Shown here: one piece after another, positions 9,899 through 16,714 of the stretch
Numbering within the stretch: the stretch's first letter is position 1
How the letters are laid out: the number at the start of each line of letters is the position of its first letter
NCBI RefSeq assembly: GCF_001535545.1
Contig: NZ_CP014141.1
Span: 186,001-250,000, forward strand
DNA from: Thermus parvatiensis
GTDB lineage: Bacteria; Deinococcota; Deinococci; Deinococcales; Thermaceae
DNA: 64,000 nucleotides
Reading direction: 5' to 3'
Notes under the pieces: model-generated
Databases searched by the model: none
The model's input: only the letters and a program-made list of their open reading frames with translations
What the model was told of the DNA's origin: nothing
Position numbers and translations under genes: made by a program

Positions 9899-11140
9899 TC
9901 ACGTGCGCTCCTGGCCCTCCCCTAGGGCCACCCACTTGAGGGTGGTGAGCTCCATGGGCCCCATGGGGCCGTAGGCGTGGAGCTTGGAGGTGCTGATGCC
10001 GATCTCCGCCCCAAGCCCCAGCTCAAACCCGTCGTTGAAGCGGGTGGAGGCGTTCCAGAGGACGAGGCTTGCGTCCACCTCCTCCAAAAAGCGCCAGGCC
10101 ACCCGAGTATCCTCGGTACAGATGGCCTCGGTGTGGCGGGAGCCGTAGCGGGCGATGTGGGCCAGGGCCTCCTCCAGACCCGAGACCACCTTCACCCTAA
10201 GGATGAGGTCCAGGTACTCCCGGTCCCACTCCTCCTCCTGGGCGGGGACCGCCTCTTTAAGGAGGGGAAGGGCCCTAGGGCAGGCCCTGAGCTCCACCCC
10301 CTTTTCCCGCATGGCCTCCTCCAACATGGGTAGGAAGGCCTCCGCCACCTTCTCGTGGACCAGAACGGCCTCGAGGGCGTTGCACACCGCCGGGCGCTGG
10401 GTCTTGCCGTTTAGGGCAAGGTGAAGGGCCATGGAAAGGTCCGCCTTCTTGTCCACGTAAAGGTGGTTCACCCCCTTGGCGTGGGCCAAAACGGGAACCC
10501 GGGCCTCTCTTTGGACAAGCCTTATAAGCTCCTCCCCTCCCCTCGGGATAAGGAGGTCTAGGAGCTCCAATCGGCACATCTCCAAGACGGCCTCCCGGTC
10601 CGTGGTGGGGACGAGGGTGACCGCCTCCTCGGGAAGGCCCGCCTCTCCCAGGGCCTCGTGCCAGAGGGCCACCAGGGCCCGGTTGGAGCGGAAGGCCTCC
10701 TTGCCCCCCCTGAGGAGCATGGCGTTCCCTGCCTTCAGGGCCACGGAGACCGCCTCCACCGTGGCCCCGGGCCGCGCCTCGTAGATGAAGCCAATGAGGC
10801 CCAGGGGCACCCGCATCCTGCCCACCCTCAGGCCGTTCGGCCGCTTGGCCAGGCCCTCTATCCGCCCCAGGGGGTCGGGGAGGCGGGCGATCTGCCTCAG
10901 GCCCTCCGTGAGGGTCTTGAGGTCCTTCTCCTTGAGGGCCAGGCGGTCCAGCTTGGCCTTGGAAAGGCCCGCCCTTTCCGCCTCCTCCAGGTCTTCCCGG
11001 TTGGCCCTCAGGACCTCTTCCCAGCGGGCCTCGAGGAGGTCCGCCATGGCGAGAAGGGCCCGGTCCCGGTTCCCCTTGGCGATCTCGGAAAGCCTCTTGC
11101 GTGCGCGCTCTGCCAGTTCCCGAAGGCTAGTCGCCGTCAT
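9899..11140 (-). CDS. proA: Gamma-glutamyl phosphate reductase
   Basis: This 413-residue enzyme reduces gamma-glutamyl phosphate to glutamate semialdehyde with NADPH, the second step of proline synthesis. It is a standard ProA aldehyde-dehydrogenase-fold protein. Landmarks are PLGLIGFIYEARPGATVEA, LLRGGKEA, and the active-site cysteine region KTQRPAVCNALEAVLV. The C-terminal FNDGFELGLGAEIGISTSKLHAYGPMGPMELT is typical. Its ATG overlaps the stop of proB (ATGA), so the two are translationally coupled. Confidence 0.96.
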   Translation of the reverse strand: MTATSLRELAERARKRLSEIAKGNRDRALLAMADLLEARWEEVLRANREDLEEAERAGLSKAKLDRLALKEKDLKTLTEGLRQIARLPDPLGRIEGLAKRPNGLRVGRMRVPLGLIGFIYEARPGATVEAVSVALKAGNAMLLRGGKEAFRSNRALVALWHEALGEAGLPEEAVTLVPTTDREAVLEMCRLELLDLLIPRGGEELIRLVQREARVPVLAHAKGVNHLYVDKKADLSMALHLALNGKTQRPAVCNALEAVLVHEKVAEAFLPMLEEAMREKGVELRACPRALPLLKEAVPAQEEEWDREYLDLILRVKVVSGLEEALAHIARYGSRHTEAICTEDTRVAWRFLEEVDASLVLWNASTRFNDGFELGLGAEIGISTSKLHAYGPMGPMELTTLKWVALGEGQERT

Positions 11141-12249
11141 GCTTCCTCCTTCAAGGCGAGGTGGTCCCGGTGGACCACCTCCTCGGTGTAGCGGTAGCCC
11201 AAAACGGCCTCAATCTCTGCGCTCCGCCGCCCCTTGATGCGGGCGATCTCCTCCGAGGCGTAGTTGGCGAGCCCCACCCCCACCTCCTCGCCCTCCTCCG
11301 AGAGGAGGCGGACCGCCTCGCCCCGGGAGAACCTCCCCCGCACCTCCTTAACCCCGGCGGGAAGCAGGCTTGCTCCCCGCTCCTTTAAGGCCCGCACCGC
11401 CCCCCGGTCCAGGACGAGCTCCCCCTTGGGGCGGAGGAGGCCAAAAAGCCAGGCCTTTTCCCCCCGGTAGCGCCGCCGCGCGTGGAAGTAGGTGCCCAGG
11501 GGGGCCCCGGAGAGGGCTTGGAGGAGGACCCCTGGCCGCTTCCCGGGGAGAAGCAGGGTGGGGATCCCCACCCTACCGGCGATGCGGGCGGCGAGGAGCT
11601 TGCTCTTCATCCCCCCGCTTCCTAGCGGGTTTTCCTCCCCGGCGTGGGCCAAAACCGCCTCCACGGACTCCACCTCGGGGATGGGGCGGGCCTGGGGGTT
11701 TTTCTTGGGGTCCTCCTCGTAGAGGGCGTCCACATCAGAGAGGAGGGCGAGGAGGCCCGCCTCCACCAGGGCCGCCACCCGGGCGGAGAGCTGGTCGTTG
11801 TCCCCAAAGCGGATCTCCTCAAAGGCCACGGTGTCGTTTTCGTTGATCACGGGTATGGCCCCCAGGTCCAGAAGGGCCCGCAAGGTGGCCTTGGCGTTCA
11901 GGTAGCGGCTCCTGGAGGAGAGGTCCTCGGCGGTGAGGAGGACCTGGGCCACGGGAAGGCCGAAGGGGGCGAAGGCCTCTTGCCAGAAGGCCATGAGGAG
12001 GGGCTGGCCGAGGGCGGCGAGGGCCTGCTTCTTGGGCATGTCCTTGGGGCGCTCCTTTAGCCCGAGCCGTCGCATTCCCGCCGCCACCGCCCCCGAGGAG
12101 ACGAGGACCACCTCCCGGCCTTCCTCCCTCAGGGCGGCCACCTGGCGGGCGATCTCGGCCATGGCCTCGAGGTCCAGGCCCCTTTCCCCTGTGAGGACGG
12201 CGCTTCCCACCTTGACCACCAGGCGCTTGGCCGAAAGCCCCGGGCGCAT
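11137..12249 (-). CDS. proB: Glutamate 5-kinase
   Basis: This enzyme phosphorylates glutamate to start proline synthesis. With the start at 12249 (MRPGLSAKRLVVKVGSAVLTG) it has 370 residues, the normal size. Residues about 1-260 form the amino-acid-kinase domain (LVSSGAVAAGMRRLG, INENDTVAF, DNDQLSARVAALV, GTGGM-like GSGGMKSKLLAARIA). The C-terminal 90 residues form a PUA domain (LVLDRGAVRALKERGASLLPAG). A TATCCT -10 lies 8 bases upstream of the start. Proline feedback is usual in the family but not visible here. Confidence 0.95.
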   Translation of the reverse strand: MRPGLSAKRLVVKVGSAVLTGERGLDLEAMAEIARQVAALREEGREVVLVSSGAVAAGMRRLGLKERPKDMPKKQALAALGQPLLMAFWQEAFAPFGLPVAQVLLTAEDLSSRSRYLNAKATLRALLDLGAIPVINENDTVAFEEIRFGDNDQLSARVAALVEAGLLALLSDVDALYEEDPKKNPQARPIPEVESVEAVLAHAGEENPLGSGGMKSKLLAARIAGRVGIPTLLLPGKRPGVLLQALSGAPLGTYFHARRRYRGEKAWLFGLLRPKGELVLDRGAVRALKERGASLLPAGVKEVRGRFSRGEAVRLLSEEGEEVGVGLANYASEEIARIKGRRSAEIEAVLGYRYTEEVVHRDHLALKEEA

Positions 12250-12257
12250 TAAGGCCC

Positions 12258-12263
12258 AGGATA
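12258..12263 (-). promoter_or_regulatory. -10 element of proBA
   Basis: TATCCT on the minus strand lies 8 bases before the proB ATG at 12249, consistent with a leaderless or near-leaderless operon. It supports the 370-residue form of ProB. Confidence 0.5.
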
Positions 12264-12396
12264 GCACCTCCCTCACCACGTGGCCGAAGACGGCACCCGC
12301 ACCGCCCTCGGCCTCTGGCACCGGGGTGGGGAGAGCCGCTTCGCCCTGGAGGGGCTTCCCCAGGGCGGAGCCTTTGAGGTCCAGCTCTCGGACGGC

Positions 12397-12618
12397 CTAG
12401 GGGTCCGCACCCTGGTCTTTCCCCGCTAGCCTAAAGCGACCCCCTTGGAAGGCCACCTTCCCCTCCCGCTTCAGCCGCACCAGGAGGGCGAACAGGCGGG
12501 CCTTGGTGAGGCCCGGGTGCAGGGGTTTGAGGGCGGCGTGGAGTTCCTCCAGGGTGCGCTCTTGTCCCAGGGCCTGGAGGAGGAGGGCTTCCAGGCGCCT
12601 TTCCCGCACGCCTTCCAT
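12397..12618 (-). CDS. Small winged-helix-like protein, promoter displaced by an IS
   Basis: The 73-residue product (MEGVRERRLEALLLQALGQE start) has a predicted helix-turn-helix core, RTLEELHAALK..LTKARLFALLVRLKREGKVAFQGGRFRLAG, like a compact winged-helix DNA-binding domain. The ATG (complement of 12616-12618) lies inside the 5-bp target duplication of the adjoining insertion sequence. The coding region is therefore intact but its original upstream DNA now starts about 1.14 kb away. An in-frame extension into the IS exists but is not native. Regulatory target unknown. Confidence 0.65.
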   Translation of the reverse strand: MEGVRERRLEALLLQALGQERTLEELHAALKPLHPGLTKARLFALLVRLKREGKVAFQGGRFRLAGKDQGADP

Positions 12619-12620
12619 TA
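12616..12620. repeat. Left target-site duplication of the IS
   Basis: CATTA flanks the left terminal inverted repeat and is repeated at 13760-13764 on the other side of the element. Confidence 0.8.
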
Positions 12621-12661
12621 TGAACCCGGACAGACACATATGAGACTGGACGAGTAAAAAT

Positions 12662-12695
12662 GTGGGGACCACTCCAAGAGAGAGGAGGTCCCCAC
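12662..12695 (+). promoter_or_regulatory. Hairpin upstream of the transposase start
   Basis: GTGGGGACC (12662-12670) is exactly complementary to GGTCCCCAC (12687-12695). The second arm covers the end of the AGGAGG ribosome-binding site (12683-12688) of the transposase. When transcripts read in from outside, this hairpin should reduce translation, a known device of insertion sequences to limit transposition. Confidence 0.6.
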
Positions 12696-12697
12696 GG

Positions 12698-13750
12698 ATG
12701 CAGCTTACCACGGTTGGCAAAGAGGTTTTGCGGGGAGCGCGGAAGGCCCGGGAACTCCAAGAGGCCGGGGCCGGCGATCCCACGGTTCAGGACCGCTTAC
12801 GGAAGCTCAAACAGGTGGAGGCGCTCAGGAAATACCGGGTGGGCTGGCCCGAGATCCAGGAGCTTTTGGGGATCAGCCGGGCCACCTATTACCGCTGGCG
12901 GAAACGCCTCAAGGAAGAGGGCCTTGCCGGTCTTAAGCCTCGGTCAAGACGTCCTCAGCGCTTGCGGCGGAGGATTTACTGGTCTTCCGATCTGCTGATC
13001 CGGGTGGAAGCCCTAAGGAAGGAGAACCCCACCTGGGGCCGCTGGCCGATTTGGCTGACCCTAAGGAAGGAGGGCTTTGCGGTGAGCGAGCGCACCGTGG
13101 GGCGGATCCTGGCCTACCTGGAAGGGAGCGGACGCGTGGAGAGCGTGGCCAGTTTTTTGGCCAGGAGGGGAAGGGGAAAGGGAAGGGGAAGGCCAAGGAG
13201 GCCCTATGCGCAAAGGAAGCCCAAGGGATACGAGGTGGGTCACCCTGGCGACCTTATCCAGGTGGATACCCTCACCGTGACCCTGGGTCCTGGGGAGAGG
13301 ATCCAGCACTTCTCGGCCGTCGACCTCTTCACCCGTTTCTCCCTTGCGGAAGTCCACACCCGAGCCACGGCCAACCTGGCGGCCAGCTTTCTTGCCCGCC
13401 TGATGGTGCGAGCGCCTTTTCCTATTCGTGCGGTGCAGGTGGATGGGGGCAGCGAGTTTATGTCCGATTTTGAGGAGGCCTGTGAACGTTTGGGCGTTAA
13501 GCTCTTCGTTCTTCCTCCGAGGAGCCCCAAGCTCAATGGTCACGTGGAGCGGATGCAGCGGACCTTTAGGGATGAGTTCTACACACGGCCGTTGCCTTCA
13601 CAGATCCCCGAGCTCCAAAGGGAGCTTGACGCCTACCTGGACCACTACAACCGCCGGCGACCCCACCAGGCCTTGGGGGGCCTGGCCCCTTTAGAGTACC
13701 TGGCTAGAATACGGGGGGAGGCGGTCCCCACAGAGTCTCAAATGTGTTGA
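12698..13750 (+). CDS. IS481-family transposase
   Basis: The 350-residue DDE transposase starts at the ATG after AGGAGG (MQLTTVGKEVLRGARKAREL). Residues about 25-70 carry a helix-turn-helix (GWPEIQELLGISRATYYRWRKR), then a second DNA-binding region, then the rve integrase core. The catalytic triad is visible as D in LIQVDTLTV, D in AVQVDGGSEF, and E in GHVERMQRTFRDEF. The C-terminal YNRRRPHQALGGLAPLEYL is typical of the family. An upstream in-frame GTG at 12662 is rejected because it lies inside the hairpin. Confidence 0.93.
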   Translation: MQLTTVGKEVLRGARKARELQEAGAGDPTVQDRLRKLKQVEALRKYRVGWPEIQELLGISRATYYRWRKRLKEEGLAGLKPRSRRPQRLRRRIYWSSDLLIRVEALRKENPTWGRWPIWLTLRKEGFAVSERTVGRILAYLEGSGRVESVASFLARRGRGKGRGRPRRPYAQRKPKGYEVGHPGDLIQVDTLTVTLGPGERIQHFSAVDLFTRFSLAEVHTRATANLAASFLARLMVRAPFPIRAVQVDGGSEFMSDFEEACERLGVKLFVLPPRSPKLNGHVERMQRTFRDEFYTRPLPSQIPELQRELDAYLDHYNRRRPHQALGGLAPLEYLARIRGEAVPTESQMC

Positions 13751-13759
13751 CCGACTACA

Positions 13760-13764
13760 CATTA
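13760..13764. repeat. Right target-site duplication of the IS
   Basis: CATTA immediately after the right inverted repeat matches 12616-12620. The next base begins the TTGACA -35 of the tRNA-Arg promoter, which therefore survived the insertion intact. Confidence 0.8.
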
Positions 13765-13793
13765 TTGACAGGGGCTTTCCGGCATGCTATGGT
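13765..13793 (+). promoter_or_regulatory. Promoter of tRNA-Arg
   Basis: A perfect TTGACA (13765-13770), a 17-base spacer and TATGGT (13788-13793) precede the tRNA by 12 bases. This is a near-consensus housekeeping promoter. Confidence 0.85.
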
Positions 13794-13805
13794 TGAGGTT
13801 GGCTT

Positions 13806-13882
13806 GGGCCCGTAGCTCAGCTGGATAGAGCGGCTGACTACGGATCAGCAGGTCGGGGGTTCGAGTCCTCCCGGGCCCGCCA
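13806..13882 (+). tRNA. tRNA-Arg (anticodon ACG)
   Basis: A full cloverleaf of 77 bases is visible: acceptor GGGCCCG/CGGGCCC, D arm with GCTCAGCTGGATAGAGC, anticodon stem GCTGA/TCAGC with loop CTACGGA (anticodon ACG, read as ICG), T arm GGGGG-TTCGAGT-CCTCC, and an encoded CCA. It has its own promoter and terminator. Confidence 0.97.
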
Positions 13883-13887
13883 AAGGC

Positions 13888-13924
13888 CGAAGCCCCCTGG
13901 GAAAACCCCAGGGGGCTTCGCTTT
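13888..13924 (+). terminator. Terminator after tRNA-Arg
   Basis: A stem of about 14 bp (CGAAGCCCCCTGGG / CCCAGGGGGCTTCG region) with an A-rich loop is followed by CTTTA. Confidence 0.8.
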
Positions 13925-13929
13925 ACCCC

Positions 13930-13935
13930 TAGAAT
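13930..13935 (+). promoter_or_regulatory. -10 element, leaderless, cobalamin adenosyltransferase
   Basis: TAGAAT lies 6 bases before the ATG at 13942, directly after the tRNA-Arg terminator. Confidence 0.6.
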
Positions 13936-13941
13936 GGGGCC

Positions 13942-14505
13942 ATGAAGATCTACACCAGGACAGGAGACGCGGGGGAGACCGGCCTTTACGGGGCCGAGCG
14001 GGTGGTGAAGGCCCACCCCCGGGTGGAGGCCTACGGCACCGTGGACGAGGCCAACAGCGCCATCGGCCTCGCCCGAAGCCTCCTCCCCGGGGAGCACCGG
14101 GACCTCCACGACCTCCTGGAGCGCCTTCAAAACGCCCTCTTTGACCTGGGGGCGGACCTCGCGACCCGCATGGGAAGCCCCTACGAGAAGAACATCGCCC
14201 GCATGGACGCCGAGGACGTGAGGGCCCTCGAGGAGGCCATTGACCGCTACCAGGAGGAAAGCCCCCCCTTCCAAGGCTTTATCCTCCCGGGAGGGCACCC
14301 GGCGGCGGCCGCGCTTCACCTCGCCCGCACCGTGGTGCGCCGCGCCGAGCGCAAGGCGGTGGCCTTGAGCCGAGAAGAGCCGGTGAATCCGGAGGTGATC
14401 CGCTACCTGAACCGGCTTTCCGACCTCCTCTTCGTCCTGGCCCGGGTGGTGAACGCCCGGGAAGGGGTTAAGGAGGAGGGGTGGCTGGTGAAAAAACGCC
14501 GTTAG
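13942..14505 (+). CDS. ATP:cob(I)alamin adenosyltransferase (PduO type)
   Basis: This enzyme attaches the 5'-deoxyadenosyl group to cob(I)alamin to make coenzyme B12. The 187-residue product has the PduO-type N-terminal motif KIYTRTGDAGETGLYG, then VEAYGTVDEANSAIG, and the C-terminal RYLNRLSDLLFVLARVVN. The conserved Arg/Glu ATP-site segment TVVRRAERKAV is present. Length is normal. It has its own promoter and is convergent with the short gene at 14502, with a 4-base overlap of stops. Confidence 0.94.
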   Translation: MKIYTRTGDAGETGLYGAERVVKAHPRVEAYGTVDEANSAIGLARSLLPGEHRDLHDLLERLQNALFDLGADLATRMGSPYEKNIARMDAEDVRALEEAIDRYQEESPPFQGFILPGGHPAAAALHLARTVVRRAERKAVALSREEPVNPEVIRYLNRLSDLLFVLARVVNAREGVKEEGWLVKKRR

Positions 14506-14786
14506 GGCCAAGGCTTGCCGTAGACCCGCACCTCGGCCTGGGGGAAGGCGGCCTCGAGGAGCTCCTTAAGAAACCGGGTGGCCTCGGGAAAAAGCCCGCC
14601 GCAAGGGCCTTCCATGTAGAGGAAGAGGTAGCGGGGCCTTCTGGGCGACTGGGAAAAGCCCAAGCACCCCTCGTACTCCGGGAAGTACTCGTAGAAAAGC
14701 TCCAAGAGGTCCTGAACCAGGGCCTGGGCCTCGGGCAGGGCCTCTATGGAGCTTTTGGGCTTCACCCAGAAGGTCATGGCCTTCAC
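14502..14786 (-). CDS. Hypothetical 94-residue protein
   Basis: I do not recognise this family. The product (GTG-started, VKAMTFWVKPKSSIEALPEA at the start) is soluble and mixed alpha/beta, with a cysteine pair region at YEGCLGFSQSPRRPRYLFLYMEG and PCGG. The GTG at 14786 is chosen because AATAAT lies exactly 6 bases upstream; an ATG at 14777 is the alternative (91 residues). It is divergent from the ABC transporter at 14814 and shares a 27-base promoter region with it. Confidence 0.6.
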   Translation of the reverse strand: MKAMTFWVKPKSSIEALPEAQALVQDLLELFYEYFPEYEGCLGFSQSPRRPRYLFLYMEGPCGGLFPEATRFLKELLEAAFPQAEVRVYGKPWP

Positions 14787-14792
14787 GCCCCC

Positions 14793-14807
14793 ATTATTTG
14801 GTAAGTT
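14793..14807. promoter_or_regulatory. Divergent -10 elements between 14502 and 14814 genes
   Basis: Minus-strand AATAAT (14798 to 14793) is 6 bases from the GTG at 14786. Plus-strand TAAGTT (14802-14807) is 6 bases from the ATG at 14814. Both would give leaderless transcripts. Confidence 0.5.
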
Positions 14808-14813
14808 CTTGCC

Positions 14814-15530
14814 ATGGTCCAGGCGGAAAGCCTGACCAAGCGCTACCGCAAGGCCGTGGCCGTGGAGGGCCTGACCTTCCGGGTGGGGCCCGGGGAGGTC
14901 TACGCCCTCCTCGGCCCTAACGGGGCGGGGAAGACCACCACCTTGCGCCTCCTCTCCACCCTCGTCCGCCCGAGCGCCGGGAGGGCTCTGGTGGCAGGCT
15001 TTGACGTGATGCGGGAGCCCATCGAGGTGCGCCGCAACCTCGGCCTGGTGAACGGGGGCATGCGGGTCTACGAGCGCCTCACGGGGCGGGAGGTCCTGGA
15101 GTTCTTCGCGGGCTTCTACGGCCTCAAGGGGCGGGCCTTTCTCCAGGCCTTGGACTGGGTGGTGGACCTCTTGGAAATGGAGGAGACCCTGGACAAGAAG
15201 GTGGGGGAGATGTCCACCGGGATGCGGCAGAAGGTGGTCATCGCCCGGGCCATCCTCCACCGACCCAAGGTCCTCCTCCTGGACGAGGCCACGGCGGGTC
15301 TGGACGTTTTCGCCCGTAGGGCCCTTCTGGACTTCGTGAAGGCCTACCGGGACCTGGGCCACGCCGTGATTTACTCCACCCACGTCATGGGTGAGGCCGA
15401 GGAGGTGGCGGACCGGGTGGGCTTCCTCCACCGGGGACGGCTGGTCTACGAGGGAAGCCGGGACGAGGCCCTGGCCCTGGGGGAAGGGAGCCTGGAGCGG
15501 GCCTTCGTCCGCGAGGTGGGGAGGGCGTGA
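14814..15530 (+). CDS. ABC transporter ATP-binding protein (NatA-like)
   Basis: This 238-residue ATPase powers the permease encoded next to it. Walker A is GPNGAGKTTT, the signature is STGMRQKVVIARA, Walker B is VLLLDEATAGLD, and the switch His lies in IYSTHVMGEAEEVADR. The family resemblance is to the NatA sodium exporter and similar ABC-2 exporters. The stop codon TGA shares one base with the ATG of the permease gene. The exported substrate cannot be told from sequence. Confidence 0.92.
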   Translation: MVQAESLTKRYRKAVAVEGLTFRVGPGEVYALLGPNGAGKTTTLRLLSTLVRPSAGRALVAGFDVMREPIEVRRNLGLVNGGMRVYERLTGREVLEFFAGFYGLKGRAFLQALDWVVDLLEMEETLDKKVGEMSTGMRQKVVIARAILHRPKVLLLDEATAGLDVFARRALLDFVKAYRDLGHAVIYSTHVMGEAEEVADRVGFLHRGRLVYEGSRDEALALGEGSLERAFVREVGRA

Positions 15531-16708
15531 TGGAAGCCGTTTTAAGAATATTCCGAAAGGAGCTCGTCCAGGTCTTTCGCGACCGGAAGCTGGTCTTCTC
15601 CACCCTGGTCCTTCCCGTGCTGCTGATGCCGGTCTTCATGTTCGGCCCAAGCCTCTTCCTGAGCCGGCTCATGCAGGGCGCGGCGGAAAAGGTGCAGGAG
15701 GTGGCCGTGGCGGGGCTTCCCCAAGAGGCCCTAAAGGCCCTGGAGGAAGCGCGGCTTGAGCCCGTGCCCCACCCGGACCCCGAAAAAGCGGTGCGGGAAG
15801 GCCGCTACCCTGCGGGGGTGGCCTTCCGGGAAGGGGTGTACCGGGTCTACGGCCGCCTGGCCTCCGGCCTCACGGAAAGCCAGGTGGTCGTGGAGAAGGT
15901 CAAGGGGGCCCTGCAGGCCCTCAAGGAGGCCAAGGTGGCGGAGGCCCTCCGGCGGGCGGGGCTTCCCCAGGAGGTCCTTTCCCCTTTCGGGGTGGAAGTG
16001 GTGGACGCCTCCCCGCCTAGGGAAAGGGCCGGGGGGCTTTTGGGGTTCCTCCTCCCCTTCTTTCTGGTGGTCTTCGTCCTCTCCGGAGGCCAGGTGGTGG
16101 CGGTGGACGCCACCGCGGGGGAGAAAGAGAAGGGGACCCTCGAGGCCCTTCTGGCCGCCCCAGTCCCCCTGGTCCAGGTAGCCCTGGGCAAGACCCTGGC
16201 CACGGTGGCCATGGCCCTCCTCTCGGGGGTGGCGGGGCTTTTGGGGCTCGCCTTGGGCGGGGCCTGGAGCGCCCGCTTTGGCGGAGGCGTCCTCACGGAG
16301 AGGGGCGAGACCCTGGCCCTGGGAGGGCAGGTGAGCCTGGATGGAGGAAGCTTCCTCGCCCTCTTCCTCACCGCCTTCCTCCTCGCCCTCTTCATGGGGG
16401 CGGTGATGGTGGCCCTGGGGCTTTACGCCAGAAGCTTCAAGGAGGCCCAAAGCTACATGGCGCCCCTACAGCTTTTGTTCCTCCTTCCCTTGCTCTTTTT
16501 GCAGTTTAGGGGCTTTCTTGAGATTGAGGCCTGGCACTACCTCCTCCCTCTCTTCAACGTGGCCCTTCTCATGGACGCTCTCCTCAAGGGAAGCGCTACC
16601 CCTTTGGAGGTGGGGTTCACCTGGGCCTCCACCCTGGTCTATGCCCTCCTCGCCCTGGGTTTGGCCGTCTGGGTCTTCGGGCGCGAGGACGTGGTGTTCC
16701 GCAACTAG
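15530..16708 (+). CDS. ABC-2 type permease (NatB-like)
   Basis: The roughly 392-residue membrane partner of the preceding ATPase starts MEAVLRIFRKELVQVFRDRK. An N-terminal helix (VFSTLVLPVLLMPVFMFGPSLFL) is followed by a large extracytoplasmic domain (about residues 55-170) and then five or six helices, the NatB/ABC-2 layout. The EKEKGTLEALLAAPV segment is the usual ABC-2 coupling region. The ATG at 15530 is chosen; a GTG one codon earlier is also possible. Substrate unknown. Confidence 0.88.
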   Translation: MEAVLRIFRKELVQVFRDRKLVFSTLVLPVLLMPVFMFGPSLFLSRLMQGAAEKVQEVAVAGLPQEALKALEEARLEPVPHPDPEKAVREGRYPAGVAFREGVYRVYGRLASGLTESQVVVEKVKGALQALKEAKVAEALRRAGLPQEVLSPFGVEVVDASPPRERAGGLLGFLLPFFLVVFVLSGGQVVAVDATAGEKEKGTLEALLAAPVPLVQVALGKTLATVAMALLSGVAGLLGLALGGAWSARFGGGVLTERGETLALGGQVSLDGGSFLALFLTAFLLALFMGAVMVALGLYARSFKEAQSYMAPLQLLFLLPLLFLQFRGFLEIEAWHYLLPLFNVALLMDALLKGSATPLEVGFTWASTLVYALLALGLAVWVFGREDVVFRN

Positions 16709-16714
16709 GCCCCT

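Larger units (their letters stand above)
12621..13759 (+). mobile_element. IS481-family insertion sequence, 1139 bp
   Basis: The element is bounded by imperfect terminal inverted repeats: left 12621-12647 (TGAACCCGGACAG... then ACACATATGAGACT) and right 13734-13759 (reverse complement TGTAGTCGGTC... then AACACATTTGAGACT). Ends starting TG(T) fit IS481. Flanking CATTA duplications show simple transposition. It holds one transposase gene. Its base composition is lower in GC than its neighbours. The transposase is full length, so the element may still be active. The exact end bases are inferred from the repeats. Confidence 0.85.
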
